Assembly: GCF_025751495.1 (NCBI RefSeq)
Contig: NZ_JAOWKZ010000004.1
Coordinates: 62,001-126,000, forward strand
Source: Albidovulum litorale
GTDB taxonomy: Bacteria > Pseudomonadota > Alphaproteobacteria > Rhodobacterales > Rhodobacteraceae
Direction of reading: 5' to 3'
Length of the DNA stretch: 64,000 nucleotides
Below are positions 24,157 through 32,116 of the stretch, in pieces. The notes below the pieces were generated by a model. The model ran no database searches. It saw only the letters and a list, made by a program, of their open reading frames with translations, and was not told the origin of the DNA. The stretch's first letter is position 1, and each line of letters opens with the position of its first letter. The position numbers and the translations under genes were made by a program.

Positions 24157-24924
24157 ATGGCGGGGGCCAGCGACAAGACCCTTCCGGTCGTGACGACCGA
24201 GAACCGCGATGGCAGCGGGCCGTTCATGATCGTCTGCGAACATGCATCGAACCACTTCCCCCCTGCATTTGGCACGCTCGGCCTCGATGCGGAAACCCGC
24301 AAGGCGCATATCGCCTGGGATCCCGGCGCGCTGGGTTTGGCGCGGGGGCTGTCAAAGGCACTCGACGCCCCGCTGGTTTCCGCCGGCATCTCGCGCCTCG
24401 TCTATGATCTGAATCGCCCGCCCCATGCCCCGGGCGCGATGGCCGCGAAAAGTGAGGTCTTTGAGGTGCCGGGCAATGTCGGCCTGTCGCCAGCGGATCG
24501 CCAGCGGCGCACTGAGCTGATCTATCTGCCCTTCCACGCCGCCCTTCACGCCGAAATCGCCCGGCTTCTGGCGAAGGGTCGTCCGCCGGTCATCGTGACC
24601 GTGCACAGTTTCACGCCGGTCTATTACGGCCAGCACCGCGAGGTGGAACTTGGCATCATCCACGATGCCGACCCGACTTTCGCAGAGGCGGTTCTGGCCG
24701 AGGCGCAATCCCTCACCGGCCTAACCTGCCGCCTGAACGAGCCCTACTCAGCCGCCGATGGTGTCACCCATACGCTCCGCCTTCAGGCCACACCCTATGG
24801 CCTGCATCACGTCATGCTTGAGTTACGCAACGATCTTCTGGCCGACGATCTGGCCATTGCATCGATGGCCGACGGGCTCGCCCCCGTCCTGACCGCCGCC
24901 CTGACCCGGATCGGAACAACCTAA
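24157..24924 (+). CDS. N-formylglutamate amidohydrolase-family enzyme (HutG-like)
   Basis: 255 aa zinc hydrolase of PF05013. Conserved pieces: IVCEHASNHFP, HIAWDPGALGLARGLS, SRLVYDLNRPP, and VTVHSFTPVYYG with likely metal/catalytic His, plus HHVMLELRNDLL near the end. Family members release glutamate from N-formylglutamate or related amides. The rest of the histidine pathway is absent, so hut function is unlikely. Beside a glutamine-synthetase-like ligase it is a good candidate for removing a gamma-glutamyl group at the end of the pathway (inferred). Start 24157 follows GGGGAGGA; first gene of the TRAP operon. Confidence 0.82.
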   Translation: MAGASDKTLPVVTTENRDGSGPFMIVCEHASNHFPPAFGTLGLDAETRKAHIAWDPGALGLARGLSKALDAPLVSAGISRLVYDLNRPPHAPGAMAAKSEVFEVPGNVGLSPADRQRRTELIYLPFHAALHAEIARLLAKGRPPVIVTVHSFTPVYYGQHREVELGIIHDADPTFAEAVLAEAQSLTGLTCRLNEPYSAADGVTHTLRLQATPYGLHHVMLELRNDLLADDLAIASMADGLAPVLTAALTRIGTT

Positions 24925-24943
24925 AGAAAGGCAACCGCCTGAA

Positions 24944-25453
24944 ATGCCGAACTGGACCCGAACTTTCGTGCACTATGTCGATGCCGTGAACTACCGCATC
25001 GGGCGCTTTGCCATGTACCTTCTCTTCGTGCTGATGGGGGTCATGCTCTGGTCGTCCTTCGCACGCTCGGCACTGACCCCGGCGATCTGGACGGATGAGA
25101 CCGGCCAGTTCCTGCTTCTGGGCTATTTCATGCTGGGCGGCGCCTATTCGCTGCAACTCGACAGCGCGGTCAGGATGGACCTCTTCTACAGCCGCTGGAG
25201 CGACCGGACCAAGGCGATCGTCGATGTCGTCACCATCCTTGCGCTGATCTTTTACCTTGGGGTGCTTCTCTACGGCGCGGTCGAAAGCACCGCTTACGCG
25301 ATCGAATACGGCGAAAAGCGCCGCGGGCTCTGGCAGCCCTATATGTGGCCGATCAAGGTGGTGATGTGCGTGGGCATCGTGATGATGATCCTGCAATGCA
25401 CCTCGATCTTCTTCAAAGACCTTGCGACACTCCGCGGTGAGGACCTGTCATGA
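24944..25453 (+). CDS. dctQ: TRAP transporter small membrane subunit
   Basis: 169 aa, four membrane helices (about 15-40, 48-70, 88-110, 132-155) and the DctQ motif around MLGGAYSLQLDSAVRMDLFY, where an RMDLFY-like charged segment follows helix 2. It partners the large DctM subunit, whose start overlaps its stop by 4 bp (ATGA). It belongs to the RpiR-adjacent operon and should help import the substrate processed by the ligase and dehydrogenases. Confidence 0.88.
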   Translation: MPNWTRTFVHYVDAVNYRIGRFAMYLLFVLMGVMLWSSFARSALTPAIWTDETGQFLLLGYFMLGGAYSLQLDSAVRMDLFYSRWSDRTKAIVDVVTILALIFYLGVLLYGAVESTAYAIEYGEKRRGLWQPYMWPIKVVMCVGIVMMILQCTSIFFKDLATLRGEDLS

Positions 25454-26778
25454 CCCCCAACCTCATCGCCATGTCGATGTTCGGCGCGATGCTGGTCCTT
25501 CTGTTCTCGGGCCAGCGGATGTTCGGCATGATCGGCTTTGTCGCCGTGGTGGCGGCACTCTGGCTCTGGGGTGATCGCGGCGGTTATGACATCGCCTTCG
25601 CCCAGTCCATCAAGCTGATGAGCTGGTTCCCCCTGATGACGCTGCCGATGTTCATCTTCATGGGCTATGTCCTCAGCGAAAGCAGGCTCGCCGACGACCT
25701 CTACCGAATGTTCCACGTCTGGTTCGGCCCGGTGCCCGGAGGCCTCGCCATCGGCACGATCTTCCTGATGGTGCTGATCTCGGCGATGAACGGGCTGTCC
25801 GTGGCGGGCATGGCCATCGGGGCCACGATCGCGCTGCCGGAACTTCTGCGGCGCAACTACGACAAGCTGATGGTGACGGGCGTGATTCAGGCCGGATCGT
25901 CGCTCGGCATCCTGATCCCGCCTTCGGTCGTTCTGGTGCTTTACGCGATGATCGCGCGCCAGCCGGTCGGCAAGCTCTGGCTCGCCGGTGTGTTGCCCGG
26001 CCTGATGATGGCGGCGATGTTCATCATCTACATCTGGATCCGCTGCAAGATCACGCCCTCGCTCGGGCCCGTCCTGTCGGCCGAGGAGCGCGCGCAGGTC
26101 AGCCGCGCCGAAAAGATCCGCCTCCTGCGCGCGGGGCTTCTGCCCTTCGGCATCTTCCTTGCGATGATGGTGCCCTTCGTCACCGGCTATGTCCGCCTCG
26201 TCGAAAGCTCGGTCATCGGTGCGCTGGCCGCGGTTCTGGCGGCGGTCGTCAAGGGCCGCATGACCTGGACAGTGTTCGAGACCTCGGCCCGTCACACGCT
26301 GGCGATTTCCTGCATGTTTCTCTGGATCATCCTTGCCGCCCTCGCCTTCGGCGCGATCTTCGACGGGCTCCGCGCGGTCGACGCGCTGAAGGGGCTGTTC
26401 CTTGAGGACCTGCACCTGAACCGTTGGACCGTTCTGATCATCATGCAGCTGACGTTCCTTCTGATGGGCACCTTCCTCGACGACACGGCGATGCTGGTCA
26501 TCGTCGCGCCGCTCTATGTGCCCTTGGTCGACGCGCTGGGCTTCGATCTGATCTGGTACGGTGTCCTCTACACCATCACCACGCAGGTCGCCTACATGAC
26601 GCCGCCCTTTGGCTATAACCTCTTCCTCATGCGGGCTATGGCCCCGCCCGAGATCACGCTCTCTGACATCTACCGCTCGATCATACCCTTCGTGGCCGTG
26701 ATGATCCTTGCCCTGGCGCTCGTCATCATGTTCCCGCAGATCGCGCTCTGGCTGCCTGAGACGCTTTACAAACAATAA
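25450..26778 (+). CDS. dctM: TRAP transporter large membrane subunit
   Basis: 442 aa with about 12 hydrophobic segments; DctM family signatures include LMSWFPLMTLPMFIFMGYVL, SAMNGLSVAGMAIGATIALP, GVIQAGSSLGILIPPSVVLV and the C-terminal MGTFLDDTAMLVIVAPLYVP. The subunit conducts sodium-coupled substrate movement together with DctQ and the DctP receptor. Length is typical (about 430). The long minus-strand open frame over this gene is a codon-bias shadow. Confidence 0.9.
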   Translation: MTPNLIAMSMFGAMLVLLFSGQRMFGMIGFVAVVAALWLWGDRGGYDIAFAQSIKLMSWFPLMTLPMFIFMGYVLSESRLADDLYRMFHVWFGPVPGGLAIGTIFLMVLISAMNGLSVAGMAIGATIALPELLRRNYDKLMVTGVIQAGSSLGILIPPSVVLVLYAMIARQPVGKLWLAGVLPGLMMAAMFIIYIWIRCKITPSLGPVLSAEERAQVSRAEKIRLLRAGLLPFGIFLAMMVPFVTGYVRLVESSVIGALAAVLAAVVKGRMTWTVFETSARHTLAISCMFLWIILAALAFGAIFDGLRAVDALKGLFLEDLHLNRWTVLIIMQLTFLLMGTFLDDTAMLVIVAPLYVPLVDALGFDLIWYGVLYTITTQVAYMTPPFGYNLFLMRAMAPPEITLSDIYRSIIPFVAVMILALALVIMFPQIALWLPETLYKQ

Positions 26779-26827
26779 GGCGGGTCAACCGCCGATGAAC
26801 CCGAACTGCAACAAGGAGGAAAGACCG

Positions 26828-27862
26828 ATGACCACGAGACGCAAGTTCCTGACCACTGGCGCCGCAGTGGGGGCCGCTGGCCTCGCCGCGCCTGCTGTAC
26901 ACGGCCAGTCCGTCATCAAATGGCGGCTTCAGACCTATGCCGGTGCTGCCTTGGGCGAACACGTGATCAAGCCCGCCATCGACAGCTTCAACAAGATCGC
27001 CGAAGGCCAGATGGAGATCGAGCTTTACTTCGCCGACCAGCTTGTGCCGACGGGCGAACTGTTCCAGGCGATGCAGCGCGGCACGATCGACGCGGTGCAG
27101 TCGGATGACGACTCCATGGCCTCGCCGACCGAGGTGACCGTGTTCGGCGGCTACTTCCCCTTCGGCTCGCGCTATTCGCTCGACGTGCCCGCACTCTTCC
27201 ACAATTGGGGCCTCAACGAAATCTGGGCCTCGGAATACGAGAAGGTCGGCGTCAAGCACATCTCGGCCGGATCGTGGGACCCCTGCAACTTCGCAACCAA
27301 GGACCCGATCAACAGCCTTGCCGATCTTCAGGGCAAGCGCGTCTTCACCTTCCCGACCGCAGGCCGGTTCCTGTCGAAATTCGGCGTCGTCCCGGTCACG
27401 CTGCCGTGGGAAGATATCGAGGTCGCCGTGCAGACCGGCGAATTGGACGGCGTTGCGTGGTCGGGCATCACCGAGGACTACACGGTCGGCTGGGCCGACG
27501 TGACCAACTACTTCCTGACCAACAACATCTCGGGCGCATGGGTCGGCCATTTCTTCTCGAACATGGACCGCTGGAACGAACTGCCCGCGAACCTTCAGGA
27601 ACTGGTGCGGGTCTGCTTCGACTCGAGCCACTACTACCGCCAGCACTGGTACTGGGCGGGCGAGGCGCGCCTGCGGGTCGAAGGCACCAAGATGCAGCTG
27701 ACCTCCATCCCCGACGAGGAATGGGCACAGGTCGAAGCCGCCGCGCGCGATTTCTGGGAAGAGATCGCAGCGGAAAGCGAGACCAAGGCCAAGATCGTCG
27801 GTATCTTCAAGGCCTATAACGAGGCGATGGACAAGGCCGGCCGGCCCTACCGTTACGCCTGA
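26828..27862 (+). CDS. dctP: TRAP transporter substrate-binding protein with Tat signal
   Basis: 344 aa periplasmic receptor. The N-terminus TTRRKFLTTGAAVGAAGLAA is a twin-arginine signal with an AxA-like cleavage site near residue 27, unlike the Sec signals of many DctP proteins. The ligand domain shows RLQTYAGAALGEHVIKP, the conserved FPTAGRFLSKFG segment with an Arg-free turn, and GELDGVAWSGITEDY. The strong ribosome site AAGGAGGAAAG precedes ATG 26828, and an ATG at 26795 is too far upstream. Ligand unknown; a small amine, amino alcohol or amino-acid derivative is suggested by the downstream genes. Confidence 0.87.
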   Translation: MTTRRKFLTTGAAVGAAGLAAPAVHGQSVIKWRLQTYAGAALGEHVIKPAIDSFNKIAEGQMEIELYFADQLVPTGELFQAMQRGTIDAVQSDDDSMASPTEVTVFGGYFPFGSRYSLDVPALFHNWGLNEIWASEYEKVGVKHISAGSWDPCNFATKDPINSLADLQGKRVFTFPTAGRFLSKFGVVPVTLPWEDIEVAVQTGELDGVAWSGITEDYTVGWADVTNYFLTNNISGAWVGHFFSNMDRWNELPANLQELVRVCFDSSHYYRQHWYWAGEARLRVEGTKMQLTSIPDEEWAQVEAAARDFWEEIAAESETKAKIVGIFKAYNEAMDKAGRPYRYA

Positions 27863-27870
27863 TCACATCC

Positions 27871-27899
27871 GCCGGGCGGCGGCCAGCCCGCCGCCCGGC
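27871..27899. terminator. Strong GC hairpin after dctP
   Basis: A perfect 12-bp stem, GCCGGGCGGCGG with CCGCCGCCCGGC, and a 5-base loop lie right after the dctP stop. No T-run follows. It may terminate partially or protect the receptor mRNA, giving more DctP than the downstream enzymes. Confidence 0.6.
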
Positions 27900-27934
27900 A
27901 CCTTCTGAAACTGTACGAATCCCGCTGTTCAATA

Positions 27935-27946
27935 ATTTGATCAAAT
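27935..27946. promoter_or_regulatory. ATTTGATCAAAT palindrome upstream of the glutamine-synthetase-like gene
   Basis: A perfect 12-bp palindrome, AT-rich in a GC-rich background, 67 bp before the start codon at 28013. It is a candidate operator for a separate promoter driving the ligase and dehydrogenase genes; it does not resemble the TAACA-N8-TGTTA repeat. Confidence 0.4.
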
Positions 27947-28012
27947 GATATCTGCAGGAGCCAAGCGGATAAGAAATCCGCGCGACAGGGACTGATACAA
28001 GGGAGTGGCTCA

Positions 28013-29377
28013 ATGCCCGCCAATCTGACATTCGACGCGCTTAAGAAAGCCGTCTCCGCCGGGGAAATCGATACCGTCCTCGCCTGTTTCCCCGACATGC
28101 AGGGGCGGCTGATGGGCAAGCGCTTCGTCGCGAAGCATTTCGTCGACGGCGCATGGGAAGAGACGCATTGCTGCAACTACCTCTTGGCCGTTGATGTCGA
28201 GATGTACACGGTGCCCGGCTACAAGTCGGCAAGCTGGTCGAAGGGTTACGGCGACTATGTGCTGAAGCCCGACCTCTCGACCCTGCGCCATGTCCCTTGG
28301 CTCGAGGGCACCGCGATGGTGCTTTGCGATCTTCTTGACCATCACACGCATGAGGAAGTCGCCGTCTCCCCCCGCGCGATCCTGAAACGGCAGATCGCCC
28401 GCGCCAAGGAAATGGGCTTCGACGCGATGATGGCGACGGAGCTGGAGTTTTTCCTCTTTCAGGACAGCTTCGACGACCTGAACGATCGCGGCTACAGCAA
28501 CCTTCAGGCCCTTGGCCGCCACAATATCGACTATTCGATCTTCGGCACGACCAAGGAAGAAAGCGTGATGCGCGCCATCCGCAACGGGCTTTGGGGCGCA
28601 GGCATACCGATCGAAAACTCCAAGGGAGAGGCGGAAGTCGGGCAGGAAGAGATCAACGCGAAGTACTCCGACGCGATGGACACCGCCGACATGCACGCCA
28701 TCATCAAGAACGGCGTCAAGGAAATCGCCTTCCAAAAGGGCCGCGCCGTGACCTTCATGGCCAAGTACAGCCATGAAAAGGCAGGCTCTTCCAGCCATGT
28801 GCACCAGTCCCTGTGGAAGAACGGCAAGCCCGCCTTCCGCGATGAAAAGGACCCGCATGGCATGTCCGACCTCATGCGCCATTACGTGGCCGGGCAACTG
28901 ACCTATGCGCGTGAATTCACCCTCTGCCTCGCGCCCTATATCAACAGCTACAAGCGCTTCGTCGTCGGCATGTTCGCGCCCACGAAGGCGGTCTGGAGCT
29001 TCGACAACCGCACCGCCGGTTTCCGCGTCTGTGGCGAGAACACCAAGGCGATCCGCGTCGAATGCCGGATCGGCGGGGCCGACCTCAACCCCTATATCGC
29101 CTGTGCCGGTCTGCTGGCGGCGGGTCTGGCCGGGATCGAACAGAAACTGGAACTGGAACCGGCGATCACCGGCGACATCTACCACGCCAAGCGCGTGCGC
29201 GAGATCCCGCATACTTTGGGCGAGGCGGCGAGCCTGATGAACAAGTCCAAGATGCTGCGCGCCGCGTTCGGCGACGACGTGGTGGATCACTACGTCCATG
29301 CGGCGGAGTGGGAGATTCACGAACAGAACCGCGTCGTGACCGACTGGGAATTGAAGCGGGGCTTTGAACGGCTCTGA
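28013..29377 (+). CDS. Glutamine synthetase-family gamma-glutamyl ligase
   Basis: 454 aa. The glutamine-synthetase catalytic fold is complete: MMATELEFFLF (E-x-E metal), GEAEVGQEEINAKYSDAMD, SSSHVHQSLW (metal His), RTAGFRVCG (Arg/ATP) and RVECRIGGADLNPYIA. Sequence and context place it with the amine-specific relatives (PuuA, GlnA4, IpuC types) rather than with nitrogen-assimilating GlnA; there is no adenylylation loop. Predicted reaction: ATP-dependent gamma-glutamylation of an imported amine or amino alcohol. It starts the ligase-ALDH-ADH block after a hairpin and palindrome; GGGAG precedes the ATG. Confidence 0.82.
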   Translation: MPANLTFDALKKAVSAGEIDTVLACFPDMQGRLMGKRFVAKHFVDGAWEETHCCNYLLAVDVEMYTVPGYKSASWSKGYGDYVLKPDLSTLRHVPWLEGTAMVLCDLLDHHTHEEVAVSPRAILKRQIARAKEMGFDAMMATELEFFLFQDSFDDLNDRGYSNLQALGRHNIDYSIFGTTKEESVMRAIRNGLWGAGIPIENSKGEAEVGQEEINAKYSDAMDTADMHAIIKNGVKEIAFQKGRAVTFMAKYSHEKAGSSSHVHQSLWKNGKPAFRDEKDPHGMSDLMRHYVAGQLTYAREFTLCLAPYINSYKRFVVGMFAPTKAVWSFDNRTAGFRVCGENTKAIRVECRIGGADLNPYIACAGLLAAGLAGIEQKLELEPAITGDIYHAKRVREIPHTLGEAASLMNKSKMLRAAFGDDVVDHYVHAAEWEIHEQNRVVTDWELKRGFERL

Positions 29378-29414
29378 GGATAACGGGCGCCACCGGGCGC
29401 CGAGTGAGGACCAA

Positions 29415-30803
29415 ATGACCAAGATGATCCAATGTATCTCGCCCGTGGACGGGCGGGTCTATGCCGAACGCGCGCCCCTGTCGCCGGAGGCGGCGGCAGC
29501 CTCAGTGGCGCGAGCCAAGGCCGCGCAGGGCGCATGGGCCGCCCGCCCGCTTGAGGAGCGCATCAGGCTGGTGCAGGCCGGTGTCGCCAACCTCAACGCC
29601 GACAAGGACCGCATCGTCGAGGAACTGGCCTGGCAGATGGGCCGCCCGACCCGCTTCGGCGGTGAATTCGGCGGGCTGAACGAACGGTCGAACTTCATGG
29701 CCGGGATCGCGGCTGAGGCGCTTGCGCCGATGGTGGTTGAGGACAGTGGCACCTTCGCCCGCCGCATCGAATTCGCCCCCCATGGCGTCGTCTTCGTCGT
29801 GGCGCCCTGGAACTATCCCTACATGACCGCGATGAACACCATCGTTCCGGCGCTCATCGCCGGGAATGCGGTCATCCTGAAACATGCGAGCCAGACCCTC
29901 GTCGTCGGCGACCGCATCGCCGAGGCGCTGCACAAGGCGGGCGTGCCCGAGGATGTGTTCCAGAATATCGTCCTCGACCATTCAGGGACGGAAAAGCTGA
30001 TCGCCGACCGCAGCTTCGGCTTCGTGAACTTCACAGGCTCCGTCGGTGGCGGGCAGGCCATCGAACGCGCGGCGGCGGGCACCTTCACCGCGCTTGGCCT
30101 CGAACTCGGCGGCAAGGATCCCGGTTACGTGATGGAGGATGCCGATCTCGACTGGGCCGTCGACACGCTGATGGATGGCGCGATGTACAATGCAGGCCAG
30201 TGCTGCTGCGGGATCGAGCGCATCTACGTCAATCACAAGCTTTTTGACGATTTCGTCGAAAAGGCGGTGAGATGGGTCAATACGCTGAAACTCGGCAACC
30301 CGTTCGACGCCGAAACCACCCTTGGTCCGATGGCCAACAAACGCTTTGCCGCCACTGTCCGCGCCCAGACCGAAGAGGCCGTGGCCGCAGGTGCCAAGAC
30401 CCTGATCGAACGGCAAAACTTCCCGGCCGACGATGGTGGGGCGTACCTGATGCCGCAGGTTCTGGTGAATGTCGATCACTCCATGCGGGTGATGACCGAG
30501 GAGTCGTTCGGCCCCGTCGTCGGTATCATGCCGGTGAAGTCCGACGAGGAAGCGCTCGCCCTCATGAACGACAGCCCCTATGGCCTGACCGCCAGCCTCT
30601 GGACTCAGGATCAGGACCGCGCGTGGAACATCGCGCGCAAGATCGACACGGGCACCGTCTTCATGAACCGCGCCGACTATCTCGACCCGGCGATCTGCTG
30701 GACCGGCTGCAAGGATACCGGCCGTGGCGTCGGTCTTTCCAAGCTCGGCTACCAGTCCGTCACCCGTCCCCGTTCCTACCACTTCCGCAAGGTGAAAGCA
30801 TGA
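29415..30803 (+). CDS. NAD(P)-dependent aldehyde dehydrogenase
   Basis: 462 aa. The Rossmann and catalytic domains are complete: VVAPWNYPYMTAMNTIVPAL, GFVNFTGSVGGGQAIER, general base Glu in ALGLELGGKDPGYV, and nucleophile Cys in YNAGQCCCGIERIYV, followed by EESFGPVVGIM. Start 29415 follows GTGAGGACC. It sits between the gamma-glutamyl ligase and the Fe-alcohol dehydrogenase (ATGA overlap with the latter), so it would oxidise the aldehyde made from the gamma-glutamylated alcohol to the acid. Exact substrate unknown. Confidence 0.88.
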   Translation: MTKMIQCISPVDGRVYAERAPLSPEAAAASVARAKAAQGAWAARPLEERIRLVQAGVANLNADKDRIVEELAWQMGRPTRFGGEFGGLNERSNFMAGIAAEALAPMVVEDSGTFARRIEFAPHGVVFVVAPWNYPYMTAMNTIVPALIAGNAVILKHASQTLVVGDRIAEALHKAGVPEDVFQNIVLDHSGTEKLIADRSFGFVNFTGSVGGGQAIERAAAGTFTALGLELGGKDPGYVMEDADLDWAVDTLMDGAMYNAGQCCCGIERIYVNHKLFDDFVEKAVRWVNTLKLGNPFDAETTLGPMANKRFAATVRAQTEEAVAAGAKTLIERQNFPADDGGAYLMPQVLVNVDHSMRVMTEESFGPVVGIMPVKSDEEALALMNDSPYGLTASLWTQDQDRAWNIARKIDTGTVFMNRADYLDPAICWTGCKDTGRGVGLSKLGYQSVTRPRSYHFRKVKA

Positions 30804-31948
30804 CCGCGCCTACCGCCAACTGGTCCTATCCGACCGCCGTCAAATTCGGCCCCGGCCGCATCAGGGAACTTGCCGATCACTGCAAGGCCGTGGGCATGAA
30901 GAAGCCCCTTCTTGTAACCGACAAGGCGCTTGCCGCGCTGCCGATCACCGCGCAGGCGCTCGACATTCTCGACGCTGCCGGGCTCGGTCGCGCAGTCTTT
31001 TCCGAGGTCGACCCGAACCCCAATGAGATGAACATGGAGGCCGGGCTGAAGGTCTACCGCGCCGGGGGCCATGACGGCGTCGTCTGTTTCGGCGGTGGCT
31101 CGGCGCTCGATCTTGGCAAGATGGTCGCGCTGATGGTCGACCAGAAAGTGTCCGTCTGGGAGCTTGAGGATATCGGCGACTGGTGGACTCGCGCCAACCC
31201 CGCCACCATCGCTCCGATCATCGCCGTGCCGACCACGGCGGGAACCGGATCGGAAGTCGGCCGCGCTGGCGTCCTGACCAATTCCGCGACCCATAAGAAG
31301 AAGATCATCTTCCACCCGAAACTCCTGCCCGCCGTCACGATCTGTGACCCCGAACTGACCGTGGGCATGCCGAAGTTCATCACGGCCGGTACCGGCATGG
31401 ATGCACTCGCCCATTGCCTTGAGGCCTATTCCAGCCCCTTCTACCACCCGATGTCGCAGGGCATCGCGCTGGAAGGCATGCGGCTGGTGTTCGAAAATCT
31501 GCCTAAGGTCTATGCCAACCCGACCGACCTTGAGGCCCGCGCCCATATGATGAGCGCCGCCGCCATGGGGGCGGTGGCCTTCCAGAAGGGGCTTGGTGCG
31601 ATCCATTCGCTGTCGCACCCCGTCGGCGCGGTCTACGGCACCCATCACGGCACCACGAACGCTGTGGTGATGCCGATGGTTCTGGACTTCAACCGCCACG
31701 CCATCGATGGGCGCATCGAACAGGCCGCCGCCTATTTGGGCATCAAGGGCGGCTTTGACGGCTTCCGGGCACAGGTCATGGACCTGCGGTCTGAGCTTTC
31801 CATCCCCGAAAACCTCACCGCGATGGGGGTCGAGGCATCGCGGCTCGACGAGCTGACCGAGATGGCGCTCGAAGACCCGTCCTGTGGCGGCAACCCGGTC
31901 GAGATGACGCGCGACAATACCCGCGCGCTCTATCAGGCCTGTATGTAA
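30800..31948 (+). CDS. Iron-containing (type III) alcohol dehydrogenase
   Basis: 382 aa. Nucleotide-binding GGGSALDLGKMVALM (about 95-110) and VPTTAGTGSEV; metal ligands in GMDALAHCLEAYSS and LGAIHSLSHPVGAVYGTHHG (His residues about four and ten apart). The family oxidises or reduces small alcohols, including amino alcohols and lactaldehyde. Start ATG overlaps the ALDH stop. The order ligase-ALDH-ADH suggests oxidation of a hydroxyl group on the gamma-glutamylated substrate. A long perfect hairpin follows. Confidence 0.88.
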   Translation: MTAPTANWSYPTAVKFGPGRIRELADHCKAVGMKKPLLVTDKALAALPITAQALDILDAAGLGRAVFSEVDPNPNEMNMEAGLKVYRAGGHDGVVCFGGGSALDLGKMVALMVDQKVSVWELEDIGDWWTRANPATIAPIIAVPTTAGTGSEVGRAGVLTNSATHKKKIIFHPKLLPAVTICDPELTVGMPKFITAGTGMDALAHCLEAYSSPFYHPMSQGIALEGMRLVFENLPKVYANPTDLEARAHMMSAAAMGAVAFQKGLGAIHSLSHPVGAVYGTHHGTTNAVVMPMVLDFNRHAIDGRIEQAAAYLGIKGGFDGFRAQVMDLRSELSIPENLTAMGVEASRLDELTEMALEDPSCGGNPVEMTRDNTRALYQACM

Positions 31949-31950
31949 AC

Positions 31951-31988
31951 ACAGCCTCCGTCCCGACACCTGTCGGGACGGAGGCTGT
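31951..31988. terminator. Perfect 18-bp hairpin after the alcohol dehydrogenase
   Basis: ACAGCCTCCGTCCCGACA and its exact complement are separated by CC, two bases after the stop codon. No T-run follows. This is probably the end of the catabolic operon. Confidence 0.65.
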
Positions 31989-32116
31989 ACGGATAACATA
32001 CAAAAAACGCCCGCCTGCCATGCGTGGCTATAGTTGCATTTTTGCAAAGGCACTGGCGGCGGACCGCCCGAAAGACACGCCAGGGTAAGCTTGCCTCTGG
32101 AGGCGCTCCGCCAAGC

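Noticed and set aside
24157-24924. Histidine degradation HutG
   Set aside because: No other hut genes are present; the context is amine ligation and oxidation.
25339-26775. Minus-strand frame of 478 codons over dctM
   Set aside because: Low-complexity His/Asp/Arg-rich translation, an antisense shadow of a membrane protein gene.
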